A DNA stretch of 64,000 bases from VRUE01 sp963714155 (GCA_963714155.1 OY970236.1:2170001-2234000), one strand, 5' to 3'; positions 48,973-57,108 are shown, counted from the first letter of the stretch. The notes: a model not told the origin generated them from the letters alone. Numbers and translations: made by a program.

Positions 48973-49077
48973 AGGCGAATGTTGCCGAAGGCAGCGATAT
49001 GCAATCCGTCTATTGCGTGGCGTCAGCCGCGCTCGAGCTTGGAGCTAAGCGCGAAGCGCGTAGATATCAATTCGCCT
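48973..49077 (-). repeat. Variable-stem structured element, copy 2 (decayed)
   Basis: On the minus strand the order is AGGCGAAT, TGATATCTACGCGCTTCGCG, ... GCTGCCTTCGGCAAC, ATTCGCCT. Only 8 bp of stem remain (48973-48980 with 49070-49077). The core has point changes, and the central hairpin (GCGCGGC...GCCACGC) has mispairs. It lies 3' of pckG in the sense orientation for that gene. Confidence 0.7.
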
Positions 49078-49080
49078 GGA

Positions 49081-49106
49081 GGGTGGCCGGGCTCCCCCAG
49101 CCACCC
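49081..49106 (-). terminator. Hairpin at the 3' end of pckG
   Basis: GGGTGGC (49081-49087) pairs with GCCACCC (49100-49106) about 17 nt past the pckG stop. There is no T-run. It abuts the decayed structured element. Confidence 0.4.
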
Positions 49107-49122
49107 CCGTCAGTACGACTAT

Positions 49123-50949
49123 CTAGGCGAGTCGCGCTTCGAGTGCCTGCAACTGCTGCGCCAGCTCCGCCGGCAGCTTGTCGCCGAACTGGGCGAAGTG
49201 CGCCTTGACCTGCGGCAGCTGCTCGCGGACAAGGCTCTCGTCGACGGAGAGCAGCTCGCGCATTGCCTCGTCGCTGATATTGAGGCCCTCGGTGTTGATT
49301 GCGCCCTCGGCGGGAAGCAGGCCGATTGCGGTCTCGACCGCCTCGGCGCTGCCGTCGCAGCGGCGGAAGACCCACTCGAGCACGCGGCTGTTCTCGCCGA
49401 AACCGGGCCAGAGGAACTTGCCGTCGGCGTCCTTGCGGAACCAGTTGACGTAGAAGATCCGCGGCAGCTGGGCGCCCTCGCGCTCGCCGGCCTTGATCCA
49501 GTGGGCGAGGTAGTCGGCCATGTTGTAGCCGCAGAAGGGCAGCATCGCCATCGGGTCGAAGCGCAGTTCGCCGACGTTGCCGGCAGCCGCTGCGGTCTTC
49601 TCCGAAGACATCGTGGCGCCGAGGAAGACACCGTGCTCCCAGTCGAAGGCCTCATGGACCAGCGGCACCGTGGTGGCGCGGCGGCCGCCGAAGAGGAAGG
49701 CATCGATTGGCACGCCGGCCGGGTCTTCCCACTCGGGCGCGATCGTCGGGCACTGCGACGCCGGCGTGGTGAAGCGGGCGTTGGGGTGCGACGAGGGGGT
49801 CTCGGACTCCGGCGTCCAGTCGTTGCCGTGCCAGTCGATCAGGTGCTCGGGGGCCTCGGAGGTCATCCCCTCCCACCAGATGTCGCCGTCGTCGGTTTTG
49901 GCGCAGTTGGTGAAGATCGAGTTGCTCTCGATCGTCCGCATCGCGTTCGGGTTGGTGCCCTCGCCGGTTCCCGGCGCGACGCCAAAGAAGCCGGCCTCGG
50001 GATTGACCGCGTAGAGGCGGCCGTCCTCGCCGAACTTCATCCAGGCGATGTCGTCGCCGACCGTTTCGACCTTCCAGCCGGGCAGGGTCGGGATCAGCAT
50101 CGCCAGGTTGGTCTTGCCGCAGGCCGAGGGGAAGGCGCCGGTGACGTACTTGACGCCGCCCTCGGGCGAGGTCAGCTTGAGAATCAGCATGTGCTCGGCG
50201 AGCCAGCCCTCGTCGCGCGCCATCGCCGAGGCGATCCGCAGCGCGAAGCACTTCTTGCCGAGCAGGGCGTTGCCGCCGTAGCCCGAGCCGAAGGACCAGA
50301 TCTCACGCGTCTCGGGGTAGTGGACGATGTACTTGTTGTCCTCGTTGCAGGGCCATGGAACGTCCTCGAGCCCTTCGACCAGCGGCATGCCGACCGAGTG
50401 CACGCAGGGGACGAACTCGCCGTCGGTACCGAGCACCTCGAGCGCCGCGGCGCCCATGCGGGTCATGATCCGCATCGAGGTGGCGACGTAGGGCGAGTCG
50501 GTCAGCTGCACGCCGATGTGGGCGATCGGCGAGCCGAGCGGGCCCATCGAAAAGGGAACGACGTACATCGTGCGACCGACCATGCAGCCCTGGAAGAGAG
50601 GGTTGAGGGTCTCGCGCATCGCGGCGGGGTCGCGCCAGTTGTTGGTCGGGCCGGCATCGGCCTCCTGCTCGGAGCAGATGAAGGTGCGGTCTTCGACCCG
50701 GGCCACGTCGGCGGGGTCGGAGAGGGCGAGGTAGGAGTTGGGGCGCTTGGCGTCGGAGAGACGCTCGAAGGTGCCCGCGTCGATCAGGGTCTGGGCGAGG
50801 GAGTCGTACTCCTCCGCCGAGCCGTCGCACCAGTGAATGGCGTCGGGCTGGGTCAAATCGGCGATCTCCCCGACCCAGTCGAGGAGCTTTGCGTGCGTGG
50901 TCGGCGCTGCGGCCGCGATGGTTTGGCTCATCCGCGGGACTTTATTCAT
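49123..50949 (-). CDS. pckG: Phosphoenolpyruvate carboxykinase (GTP)
   Basis: The product has 608 residues from the ATG at 50949, or 602 from the ATG at 50931 (MSQTIAAAAPTTH); neither has a strong Shine-Dalgarno. Diagnostic features of GTP-dependent PEPCK are the reactive-Cys P-loop FPSACGKTN, the metal/substrate motif GDDIAWMKFGEDGRLYAVNPEAGFFGVAPGT, NEDNKYIVHYPE and FGGRRATTVPLV. It interconverts oxaloacetate and PEP and is the gluconeogenic exit from the TCA cycle, which fits growth through the ethylmalonyl-CoA pathway. Its start overlaps the stop of the upstream DUF4333 lipoprotein gene by 8 nt if 50949 is used. Confidence 0.96.
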   Translation of the reverse strand: MNKVPRMSQTIAAAAPTTHAKLLDWVGEIADLTQPDAIHWCDGSAEEYDSLAQTLIDAGTFERLSDAKRPNSYLALSDPADVARVEDRTFICSEQEADAGPTNNWRDPAAMRETLNPLFQGCMVGRTMYVVPFSMGPLGSPIAHIGVQLTDSPYVATSMRIMTRMGAAALEVLGTDGEFVPCVHSVGMPLVEGLEDVPWPCNEDNKYIVHYPETREIWSFGSGYGGNALLGKKCFALRIASAMARDEGWLAEHMLILKLTSPEGGVKYVTGAFPSACGKTNLAMLIPTLPGWKVETVGDDIAWMKFGEDGRLYAVNPEAGFFGVAPGTGEGTNPNAMRTIESNSIFTNCAKTDDGDIWWEGMTSEAPEHLIDWHGNDWTPESETPSSHPNARFTTPASQCPTIAPEWEDPAGVPIDAFLFGGRRATTVPLVHEAFDWEHGVFLGATMSSEKTAAAAGNVGELRFDPMAMLPFCGYNMADYLAHWIKAGEREGAQLPRIFYVNWFRKDADGKFLWPGFGENSRVLEWVFRRCDGSAEAVETAIGLLPAEGAINTEGLNISDEAMRELLSVDESLVREQLPQVKAHFAQFGDKLPAELAQQLQALEARLA

Positions 50950-51247
50950 TGGACCCGCTGATATTGATCACACTTATGTCCGCATCGCTGTTGCGGATCT
51001 TCAGCGTGACCATCTGTTCTTCGCCTTTTGGCAGCTTTACGCTGCAATTGAAGGTCGCACCTTTTTCAACCTTCTGATCGGACGGGCAGTCGACGGAGGA
51101 GACCTTTTCCCCCAGCGACTTCGAGAGGCTCGCTTCCAATTGTTCCTCTGTCTTGGTCGCATCGAGCACCGTGTCGCCGCAGCCGACGACGAGCGCAGCG
51201 ACTGCAACCAGCCCGAGCAGGACGCCCGAGAACTTGCGCAAGCTCAT
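50942..51247 (-). CDS. DUF4333-type lipoprotein
   Basis: The ATG at 51247 with GGAGAGG just upstream gives 101 residues. The signal peptide ends in the lipobox LVVGC (Cys about residue 23). The mature part has VDCPSDQKVEKGATFNCSVKLPKGEEQMVTLKI, the DUF4333 pattern of two Cys residues about 15 apart in a small beta domain. It should be anchored on the outer membrane face. Function is unknown. Its position directly upstream of pckG seems incidental, but the two may share a transcript. Confidence 0.82.
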   Translation of the reverse strand: MSLRKFSGVLLGLVAVAALVVGCGDTVLDATKTEEQLEASLSKSLGEKVSSVDCPSDQKVEKGATFNCSVKLPKGEEQMVTLKIRNSDADISVINISGSNE

Positions 51248-51353
51248 TCCTCTCCGATCTGCCGGGGTCACCGGGTTGAAGTATCCCAGGAGAGCCGGGT
51301 GGCTCACCAGGGCACCACCGGCGCGACCCGTCGGATAGGGTTCCCCGCCGCTG

Positions 51354-52571
51354 ATGAGGTTCTTCGAGTACGAGGCACGCAAGATCGTCGAGGCGGCGGG
51401 GATTCCCGTCACCAAGTACGGCTTTTGCACAAGCGCCGACGAGGCACGCAAGGTCGCCGAGGAAATCGGCGGCCCGGTCGTGATCAAGTCGCAGGTGCTG
51501 AGCGGCGGCCGGATGAAGGCCGGCGGCGTCAAGTTCGCCGACACGCCGGACGAGGCAGCGGCGCATGCGGCGGACATCCTCGAGCTCGAAATCAACGGCC
51601 ACATGCCGCGCGGCGTCCTGGTCGACCCGAAAGCCGAGATCAAGCAGGAGTACTACGCCGGCGTCGTTTGGGACGGCACGGCGAAGAAACCGCTGATGCT
51701 GTTCAGCGACATGGGCGGGATCGACATCGAGGAGGTCGCCGAGACCCACCCCGACCACGTCGGCCGCGGCCACGTCTCCAACCTGATGCCGATCCCCGAC
51801 TTCGAGGCCAAGCAGGTGATCGCCGCCACCGGGGTCACCGGCTCGCAGCTCAACCGCGCCACCCCGGTCCTGGCCAAGCTCGCCCGCCTCTTCCGCGACA
51901 ACGACATGACCCTGGCCGAGATCAACCCCCTCGCTGAGCTGACCGACGGCAGCTTCGTCGCCCTCGACGCCCATATGGAGATGGAGAACGAGGCGGTCGG
52001 CCGCCAGAAGGGCCTACTGCGCAAGCGGCTCGAGATCGCCGAGGAGGACACCCGCGAGACCTACGAGCCCTCCGACTTCGAGCGCCACGTCGCCGCGATC
52101 GACGCCGCCGACCACCGCGGCGTGATCCAGGGCAAGGACCACGGCTTCGAGGGCAACCTCGGCCTCGTGATCGGCGCCGGCGGCGGCTCGCTGACGCTCA
52201 CCGACGCCGTGCGCAGCCAGGGCGGCAAGCCGGCCAACTACTCGGAGATCGGCGGCAACCCCTCCGTCGCCAAGGCCTGCGGCCTGGCCAAGGAGGTGCT
52301 CGAAAAGGACGGCGTCGAGAAGATCGCGGTGATGATGTCGATCGTCTCCAACACCCGCGTCGACATCGTCGCCCGCGGCGTGATCAAGGCCTGCCTCGAA
52401 CTCGGCAAGGACCCGGGCGAGACGATCGCGATCTTCCGCATCCCCGGCGCCTGGGAGGACGAGGGCTTCAAGATCCTCGAGCGCTACGGGGTCGAGTACT
52501 GCGACCGCTCGGTCTCGATGTGGGAGGCGGCCGGACGCGCCGTCGCCAAGATCCAGGGAGCACCCGCCTGA
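51354..52571 (+). CDS. sucC: Succinyl-CoA synthetase beta-like subunit (ATP-grasp)
   Basis: The 405-residue protein begins MRFFEYEARKIVEAAGIPVTKYG, with the ATP-grasp strand PVVIKSQVLSGGRMKAGGVKFA, the metal-binding LAEINPLAELTDGSFVALDAHMEMENEA, and a CoA-ligase domain. It departs from standard SucC in the C-terminal domain: LVIGAGGGSLTLTDAVRSQGG replaces the usual VNGAGLAMxTMD, and the end is longer (SMWEAAGRAVAKIQ). Substrate specificity may therefore differ: succinate, malate (as malate-CoA ligase feeding the nearby malyl-CoA lyase) or another dicarboxylate. TGATG couples it to sucD. Confidence 0.82.
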   Translation: MRFFEYEARKIVEAAGIPVTKYGFCTSADEARKVAEEIGGPVVIKSQVLSGGRMKAGGVKFADTPDEAAAHAADILELEINGHMPRGVLVDPKAEIKQEYYAGVVWDGTAKKPLMLFSDMGGIDIEEVAETHPDHVGRGHVSNLMPIPDFEAKQVIAATGVTGSQLNRATPVLAKLARLFRDNDMTLAEINPLAELTDGSFVALDAHMEMENEAVGRQKGLLRKRLEIAEEDTRETYEPSDFERHVAAIDAADHRGVIQGKDHGFEGNLGLVIGAGGGSLTLTDAVRSQGGKPANYSEIGGNPSVAKACGLAKEVLEKDGVEKIAVMMSIVSNTRVDIVARGVIKACLELGKDPGETIAIFRIPGAWEDEGFKILERYGVEYCDRSVSMWEAAGRAVAKIQGAPA

Positions 52572-53488
52572 TGAGCATCCTGCTTTCGAAAGAGACGACC
52601 TTCATCGTCCAGGGCATCACCGGCCGCGAGGCGGTCAACCTGACTCGCGAGTGCCTCGACTACGGCTCCAAGGTCGTCGGCGGGGTCACCCCCGGGCGCA
52701 AGGGCCGCGAGGTGCACGGGGTGCCGGTCTTCGACACCGTCGCCCAGGCGGTCGAGAACCACGGCGGCCCGATCGACGGCTCGGTCGTCACCGTCCCCCC
52801 CGCCTTCACCAAGGACGCCGTGCTCGAGGCGATCCTCAACGGGATCAAGCTGATCGTGATCGTCACCGAGCGCATCCCGCGCCGCGACGTCGCCCAGATG
52901 GTCGAGCTGGCCAACATCGAGGGCGCCCGCATCATCGGCCCCAACTGCCTCGGCCTGATCGTCCCCGAGGTCTGCAAGATGGGCGGCATCGGCGGGCCCG
53001 CCAAGGACGCGGCCAAGGCCTACGCACCCGGCCCGGTCGGCGTGATGAGTCGCTCCGGCGGCATGACCACCGAGATTTCCTCCTCGCTGACCCAGGCCGG
53101 CCTCGGCGTCTCCACCGCCGTCTCGATCGGCGGCGACGCGATCATCGGCTCCACCTACGCCGAGCTGATGCCCTACTTCGAGGCCGACGAGCAGACCGAG
53201 GCAATCGTGATCTACACCGAGCCCGGCGGCCGCATGGAGGCCCAGCTCTCCGAGTGGGTCGCCGAGCACAACTCGCGCCTGCCGATCGTCGCCTTCATGG
53301 CCGGCAAGTTCATGGACGACGAGGAGATGAAGGGAATGAGCTTTGGCCACGCCGGCACGATCGTCGAGGGCAAGGAGGACACCGCGACCGAGAAGATCGC
53401 CCGCCTCGAAGAGGCCGGGATCCGTGTGGTCGAGCGGATCGACGAGATCCCCAACGCGGTCAAGCAGAAGCTGGGGGTGACTGCCTGA
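52571..53488 (+). CDS. sucD: Succinyl-CoA synthetase alpha-like subunit
   Basis: The 305-residue protein starts at an ATG overlapping the sucC stop. The CoA-binding fold shows TTFIVQGITGREAVNLTRECLDYGSKVVGGVTPGRKG, then IGPNCLGLIVPEVCKMGGIGG, SRSGGMTTEISSSLTQAGLG and YTEPGGRMEAQLSEW. The phosphohistidine is in GMSFGHAGTIVEGKEDT. It pairs with the upstream ATP-grasp subunit. Its stop overlaps the ferredoxin ATG, so the three genes form one coupled unit. Confidence 0.88.
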   Translation: MSILLSKETTFIVQGITGREAVNLTRECLDYGSKVVGGVTPGRKGREVHGVPVFDTVAQAVENHGGPIDGSVVTVPPAFTKDAVLEAILNGIKLIVIVTERIPRRDVAQMVELANIEGARIIGPNCLGLIVPEVCKMGGIGGPAKDAAKAYAPGPVGVMSRSGGMTTEISSSLTQAGLGVSTAVSIGGDAIIGSTYAELMPYFEADEQTEAIVIYTEPGGRMEAQLSEWVAEHNSRLPIVAFMAGKFMDDEEMKGMSFGHAGTIVEGKEDTATEKIARLEEAGIRVVERIDEIPNAVKQKLGVTA

Positions 53489-53721
53489 TGGCGGAGACGC
53501 TGAACAAGGTCTTCATCGACGTCGAGGTCGACTCCTCGATCGCCGCCGACGCCGAGCTGGCAAAGAAGCTGGAGGAAGTCTGCCCGGTCGACATCTTCAA
53601 GGCGACCGATTCCGGGGTCGAAGTGGTCGAGGGCAACCTCGACGAGTGCGTCCTCTGCAACCTCTGCGTCGACGCCGCACCCGAGGGCACGGTGCGCGTC
53701 GTCAAGCTCTACCAGCAGTAG
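53488..53721 (+). CDS. Small single-cluster ferredoxin
   Basis: The 77-residue protein has four cysteines: one in EEVCPVDIF and three in ECVLCNLCVD, enough for a single [4Fe-4S] cluster. The CP-first order resembles FixX-type and RNA-polymerase-D-type ferredoxin folds. The start overlaps the sucD stop (TGATG). Being locked to a CoA ligase operon suggests it serves a ferredoxin-dependent 2-oxoacid oxidoreductase or an electron-transfer flavoprotein system elsewhere. Its last 20 bp overlap the convergent HxlR gene. Confidence 0.8.
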   Translation: MAETLNKVFIDVEVDSSIAADAELAKKLEEVCPVDIFKATDSGVEVVEGNLDECVLCNLCVDAAPEGTVRVVKLYQQ

Positions 53722-54391
53722 CGACGAGCCCGCTGCTCACCGCCGCCAGCGCTTCCTCGCGCAGGTGCTCGGGGATGACCACTAGCGAGCGCAGCTCTTC
53801 GAGCAGATCGCGATCGCCGTCGATCTCGACGCCCTCCTCGCCTTTCTCGCCGGTGACCAGGGCAGCGATGACGCCGATCGGGGTGCCGCTCAGACTGAGG
53901 TCGCTACTGGCCGCGGTGCCGCGCGAGGCGTCGATCCAGCCGCCGTCGATGCGCAGCTCATAGGACTGGCCACCGCTGCGCAGCAACAGCGTCGCCCGCA
54001 GGTCGGCGGGCGGGCGCAGGATCACCCGGATCGCGTTGGGGAGTGAGGACGGCTGCAGGTCGATCACGTCCTCGAGCTTCTGCAGGCCCATCCCCCAGCG
54101 GCTCAACTCGATCATCGGGCCCTCCAGCCCGCGGCCCAGCTCGGTCAGCTCGTAGACCGTGGTCGAGTTGAGCGGGTCGAGCTCGCGCCGCTCGACGATG
54201 CCGTGCCGCTCGAGGTCGCGCAGGCGCTTGGTGAGGACGTCGGTGGGAGCGCCACCGACCGAGCGGGCCAGGGCCGAGAAGCGCAGTGGCCCAAGCGAGA
54301 GCTCGCGCACGATCAACATCGTCCAGCGCTCGCCAATGCGGTCAAGGGCGCAGGCGAGGCTGCAGGCCTGTCCGTATTCGCGCGGGGTCAC
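53702..54391 (-). CDS. HxlR-family regulator with a C-terminal SCP2-like domain
   Basis: The GTG at 54391 gives 229 residues. The HxlR winged helix occupies residues about 5-100: CSLACALDRIGERWTMLIVRELSLGPLRFSALARSV, the recognition-helix region TDVLTKRLRDLERHGIVERREL, and the wing STTVYELTELG. Residues about 120-229 (LRATLLLRSGGQSYELRIDGGW, SDLSLSGTPIGVIAALVTGEKGEEGVEIDGDRDLLEELRSLV) resemble an SCP2-like ligand-binding domain seen in some actinobacterial HxlR proteins. It is divergent from the MMPL transporter, with a perfect palindrome in between, so it probably represses it. Confidence 0.88.
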   Translation of the reverse strand: MTPREYGQACSLACALDRIGERWTMLIVRELSLGPLRFSALARSVGGAPTDVLTKRLRDLERHGIVERRELDPLNSTTVYELTELGRGLEGPMIELSRWGMGLQKLEDVIDLQPSSLPNAIRVILRPPADLRATLLLRSGGQSYELRIDGGWIDASRGTAASSDLSLSGTPIGVIAALVTGEKGEEGVEIDGDRDLLEELRSLVVIPEHLREEALAAVSSGLVATAGRA

Positions 54392-54416
54392 CGAACGATA
54401 GTAACAGCGTAATTTG

Positions 54417-54442
54417 GAATTCAAAGTGGGCACTTTGAATTC
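54417..54442. promoter_or_regulatory. Perfect palindromic operator between the HxlR and MMPL genes
   Basis: GAATTCAAAGTG (54417-54428), GG, CACTTTGAATTC (54431-54442) is a 12-bp perfect inverted repeat in an otherwise GC-rich window. A -10-like TACAGT follows at 54446-54451, which would put the transcript start at or just before the MMPL GTG (54461), suggesting a leaderless or near-leaderless mRNA. It is the likely HxlR-binding site for both divergent genes. Confidence 0.75.
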
Positions 54443-54460
54443 TGGTACAGTGCCGCGCCA

Positions 54461-56590
54461 GTGACCCGGATCGCGAACCTGACCTGGCGGCACCCGAAGC
54501 TCGTTCTCGCCGCCGTCGGGGCCTTCGCCCTCTTCGCCGTCGCGATCGGGCACAACGTCGAGCAGCACCTCAAGGCGGCGGGATTCACTGACCCCAACTC
54601 CGAGAGCGAGCAGGCGACAAACGTCCTGCGCGACTCGCTCGGCTATGACCCCAACCCGGCGATCGTCCTCGTCGTCCGCTCGCCCGACGGTGGCCCGCTC
54701 AATCCGAGCGACCCCGCCGTGCGCCGCGACGTCGGCAAGCTCAGCGCCGAAGTGGCCGAGGTCGAGAACGTCGGCCGCGTCCTCAACCCCCTGCGCGACC
54801 GACGAGCGGGCGCCAACCTGATCGCCGAGGACGGTCAATCGCTGGCAGTCGCCGCCTTCCTCTCGACCAACGACATCGAGGACGCCGGCGGCATCGCCGC
54901 CGAAGAAGTCAAGACGCTGGCCGAAGCGAGCCCGCTCGATGTCGCCGAGGGCGGCTTCGCCCAGGGCTTCAACGAGACCAACGACCAGACGCGCAAGGAC
55001 CTGACCACGGCCGAGCTGATCGCCTTCCCGGTCCTGGCGCTGCTGCTGCTCTTCGTCTTCCGCGGCGTCGTCGCCGCGGCGATCCCGCTCTTGATCGGCG
55101 GCATCTCGATCGTCGGCACCCTCTTCGTCCTGCGCGTGATGTCGGGCTTCGTCGACACCTCGCTGTTCGCGCTCAACGTCGCCACCGGGCTCAGCCTCGG
55201 CCTCGCCGTCGACTACGCCCTGCTGATGGTCTCGCGCTACCGCGAGGAGATCGCAACCGGTGGTGCCACCGAGGAGGCGCACCGGCGCACGGTGGCGACC
55301 GCCGGGCGCACCGCGGTCTTCTCCGGCCTCACCGTCGCCGCGGCGATGGCGGCGCTGATCTTCATGCCGCAGCGCTTCCTCTACTCGATGGCGGTCGCCG
55401 GCGCCTCGGTAGCCGTGCTCTCTTCCGTGATCGCGATCCTCGTCGTCCCCTCGCTGCTGCGACTGCTCGGCACCCGCATCGACGCCCTCTCGATCCGACG
55501 CGGCCCAGCGGTCTCCGACGGCTCCGATGGCTGGTACCGACTTGCGCGCGGCGTGATGAAACGCCCGCTCGCGGTTGCCCTGGGCAGCGGCGCCCTGCTC
55601 CTAGCCGCAGCGGCGCCGCTGCTCTGGACGACCCTGACTGGGCCCAGCGCCGAGGCCGTGCCGCCGAACCAGCCTTCCTATGACGCCTACCGCTACCTCG
55701 AAGGCCACTACCCGCGCGACGTCACCGAGGCGGTCACCGTTGCCGTCGACGGCAACGCCAGCAACGCCCAGCTCACCGCCTACCAGCGGCGGATCGTGAC
55801 CGTCGGCGACGTCGTTCGCGGCACTCCCTTCTTGCGAGTAAAAGGCAGCGTCGCCTACGCCAACTTCGCCCTCTCCGAACCGGCCCTCTCCGCCGCTTCC
55901 CAGGACGCCGTCAAGGAGATTCGCGACCTCCCCCCGCCCGGCGGGGCGACCGTCCTCGTCTCCGGCAACTCCGCCCGCTTCATCGACCAGAAGCAGAGCC
56001 TGTTCGAGCACGCCCCGCTGGTGGTGGCGATCATCTGCCTCACCACGCTGGTCGTCCTCTTCCTGCTCACCGGCTCGGTGCTGCTGCCGCTGAAGACGCT
56101 GCTGATGAACTCGCTGACGCTGGGCGCCACGCTCGGCATCCTCGTCCTCGCCTTCCAGGAGGGCTGGCTCGACTCGCCGCTCGACTACACCGGCCCGGCG
56201 GCGATCGAGGTGACCAGCCTCGTCTTCCTCTTCGCCGTCATCTTCGGCCTCGCCACCGACTACGCGGTGCTGGTCATGGCGCGGATCAAGGAACGCCACG
56301 ACCTCGGCGACTCCAACGAGGAGGCGGTCGCGGTCGGCATCGGCAGGACGGGCCGCGTGATCACCGCCGCCGCGGTAGCGATCGCCGTCGTCTTCCTCGC
56401 CTTCGGCGTCAGCAGCGTCTTCTTCGTCAAGCAGATCGCGATCGGCATGGCCTTCGGCGTGATGATCGACGCGACGATCGTCCGCGCCCTCCTAGTCCCC
56501 TCCCTGATGCGCCTCTTCGGCGAGTGGAACTGGTGGGCACCGAAACCCCTGCGCCGCATCTATTTGCGGCTTGGCATCTCCGAGGCATAG
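54461..56590 (+). CDS. MMPL/RND-family transporter
   Basis: The 709-residue protein starts at GTG 54461. One hydrophobic segment lies near the N-terminus (LVLAAVGAFALFAVAIG). After a first extracytoplasmic domain come five (about 185-345), then a second domain (about 390-525) and a final group of five or so (about 530-690). VSRYREEIATGGATEEAHRRTVATAGRTAVFSGLTVAAA and VMARIKERHDLGDSNEEAVAVGIGRTGRVITAAAVAI are the repeated MMPL signatures, and GLSLGLAVDYALLM and FGLATDYAVLVM carry the proton-relay Asp-Tyr pairs. It would export a lipid or hydrophobic compound. HxlR control suggests induction by a small molecule. Confidence 0.92.
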   Translation: MTRIANLTWRHPKLVLAAVGAFALFAVAIGHNVEQHLKAAGFTDPNSESEQATNVLRDSLGYDPNPAIVLVVRSPDGGPLNPSDPAVRRDVGKLSAEVAEVENVGRVLNPLRDRRAGANLIAEDGQSLAVAAFLSTNDIEDAGGIAAEEVKTLAEASPLDVAEGGFAQGFNETNDQTRKDLTTAELIAFPVLALLLLFVFRGVVAAAIPLLIGGISIVGTLFVLRVMSGFVDTSLFALNVATGLSLGLAVDYALLMVSRYREEIATGGATEEAHRRTVATAGRTAVFSGLTVAAAMAALIFMPQRFLYSMAVAGASVAVLSSVIAILVVPSLLRLLGTRIDALSIRRGPAVSDGSDGWYRLARGVMKRPLAVALGSGALLLAAAAPLLWTTLTGPSAEAVPPNQPSYDAYRYLEGHYPRDVTEAVTVAVDGNASNAQLTAYQRRIVTVGDVVRGTPFLRVKGSVAYANFALSEPALSAASQDAVKEIRDLPPPGGATVLVSGNSARFIDQKQSLFEHAPLVVAIICLTTLVVLFLLTGSVLLPLKTLLMNSLTLGATLGILVLAFQEGWLDSPLDYTGPAAIEVTSLVFLFAVIFGLATDYAVLVMARIKERHDLGDSNEEAVAVGIGRTGRVITAAAVAIAVVFLAFGVSSVFFVKQIAIGMAFGVMIDATIVRALLVPSLMRLFGEWNWWAPKPLRRIYLRLGISEA

Positions 56591-56620
56591 GCCCGATCCT
56601 GCCGTCGGGCGGGGATGGGT

Positions 56621-56769
56621 GGGATGGCGGGTGTGCCTCTGCGGGAATTGATATCGCACGCGCCTGCGGCGCTTAGCGACAATCTGAGAGCGCGGCTGCG
56701 CCGCGCTTAGAGACACGAGTGCAGCGGCTGCCTTCGGCAACATTCCCGCAGAGGCACACCCGCCATCCC
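56621..56769 (+). repeat. Variable-stem structured element, copy 3
   Basis: The arms 56621-56648 and 56742-56769 are perfect over 28 bp, ending inward in GGGAAT/ATTCCC. The 93-nt core starts TGATATCGCACG and ends CGGCAAC. Internal hairpins: GCGCC-TGC-GGCGC (56660-56672) and GCGCGGC-TGC-GCCGCGC (56690-56706). It lies 31 nt past the MMPL stop in sense orientation. Confidence 0.88.
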
Positions 56770-56891
56770 TCTCAACACCCACTCGAGCTACAGAGCTTTC
56801 GGCTCGAAGCGTTGAGACAGCTCCGAATCCACAGAAGCTTTTCGGGAGCTTCGTGGCCATCCGAGCAGCTTGGTTTGTCCCATGGCGGCGT

Positions 56892-57046
56892 GGCGAGGGA
56901 GCCGGGCGTCCTGTGGGGAATGTCGCCGAAGGCGGCCGCTGCACTCGTGGTTATGGGCGCGGCGCAGCCGCGCTGCTAATTGGTCGCTAAGCCCGCGAAG
57001 CGGGCGTGCGACATCAATTCCCCACAGGACGCCCGGCTCCCTCGCC
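56892..57046 (-). repeat. Variable-stem structured element, copy 4
   Basis: The arms 56892-56921 and 57017-57046 are perfect over 30 bp and unrelated in sequence to the arms of the other copies, apart from the inner GGGAAT. The core, read on the minus strand, is close to copy 3. Its first hairpin is GCCCGC-TTC-GCGGGC (56991-57005) where copy 3 has GCGCC/GGCGC. The second is conserved (56957-56973). It is in inverted orientation to copy 3, 122 nt away. Confidence 0.88.
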
Positions 57047-57108
57047 GAGGTCCTACGGGTCCACCCTGTGCCCCCCTTGCCACGCGTGCGATCGATCACA
57101 TTACGCAT

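Noticed and set aside
48979..50961. A 660-codon plus-strand open frame opposite pckG
   Set aside because: pckG on the minus strand is unambiguous. The opposite frame is a GC-bias shadow and runs through the repeat element.
56649..56741. Core hairpins considered as a tRNA-like cloverleaf
   Set aside because: There is no CCA end, no T-loop TTCRA and no anticodon-arm spacing. The number and size of helices differ from tRNA.
56621..57046. Structured elements considered as a miniature transposon (MITE) or integron attC sites
   Set aside because: No shared terminal inverted repeats between copies, no target-site duplication seen, no transposase or integrase in the window, and no attC R-box sequences. 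The copy-specific arms do not fit either class.
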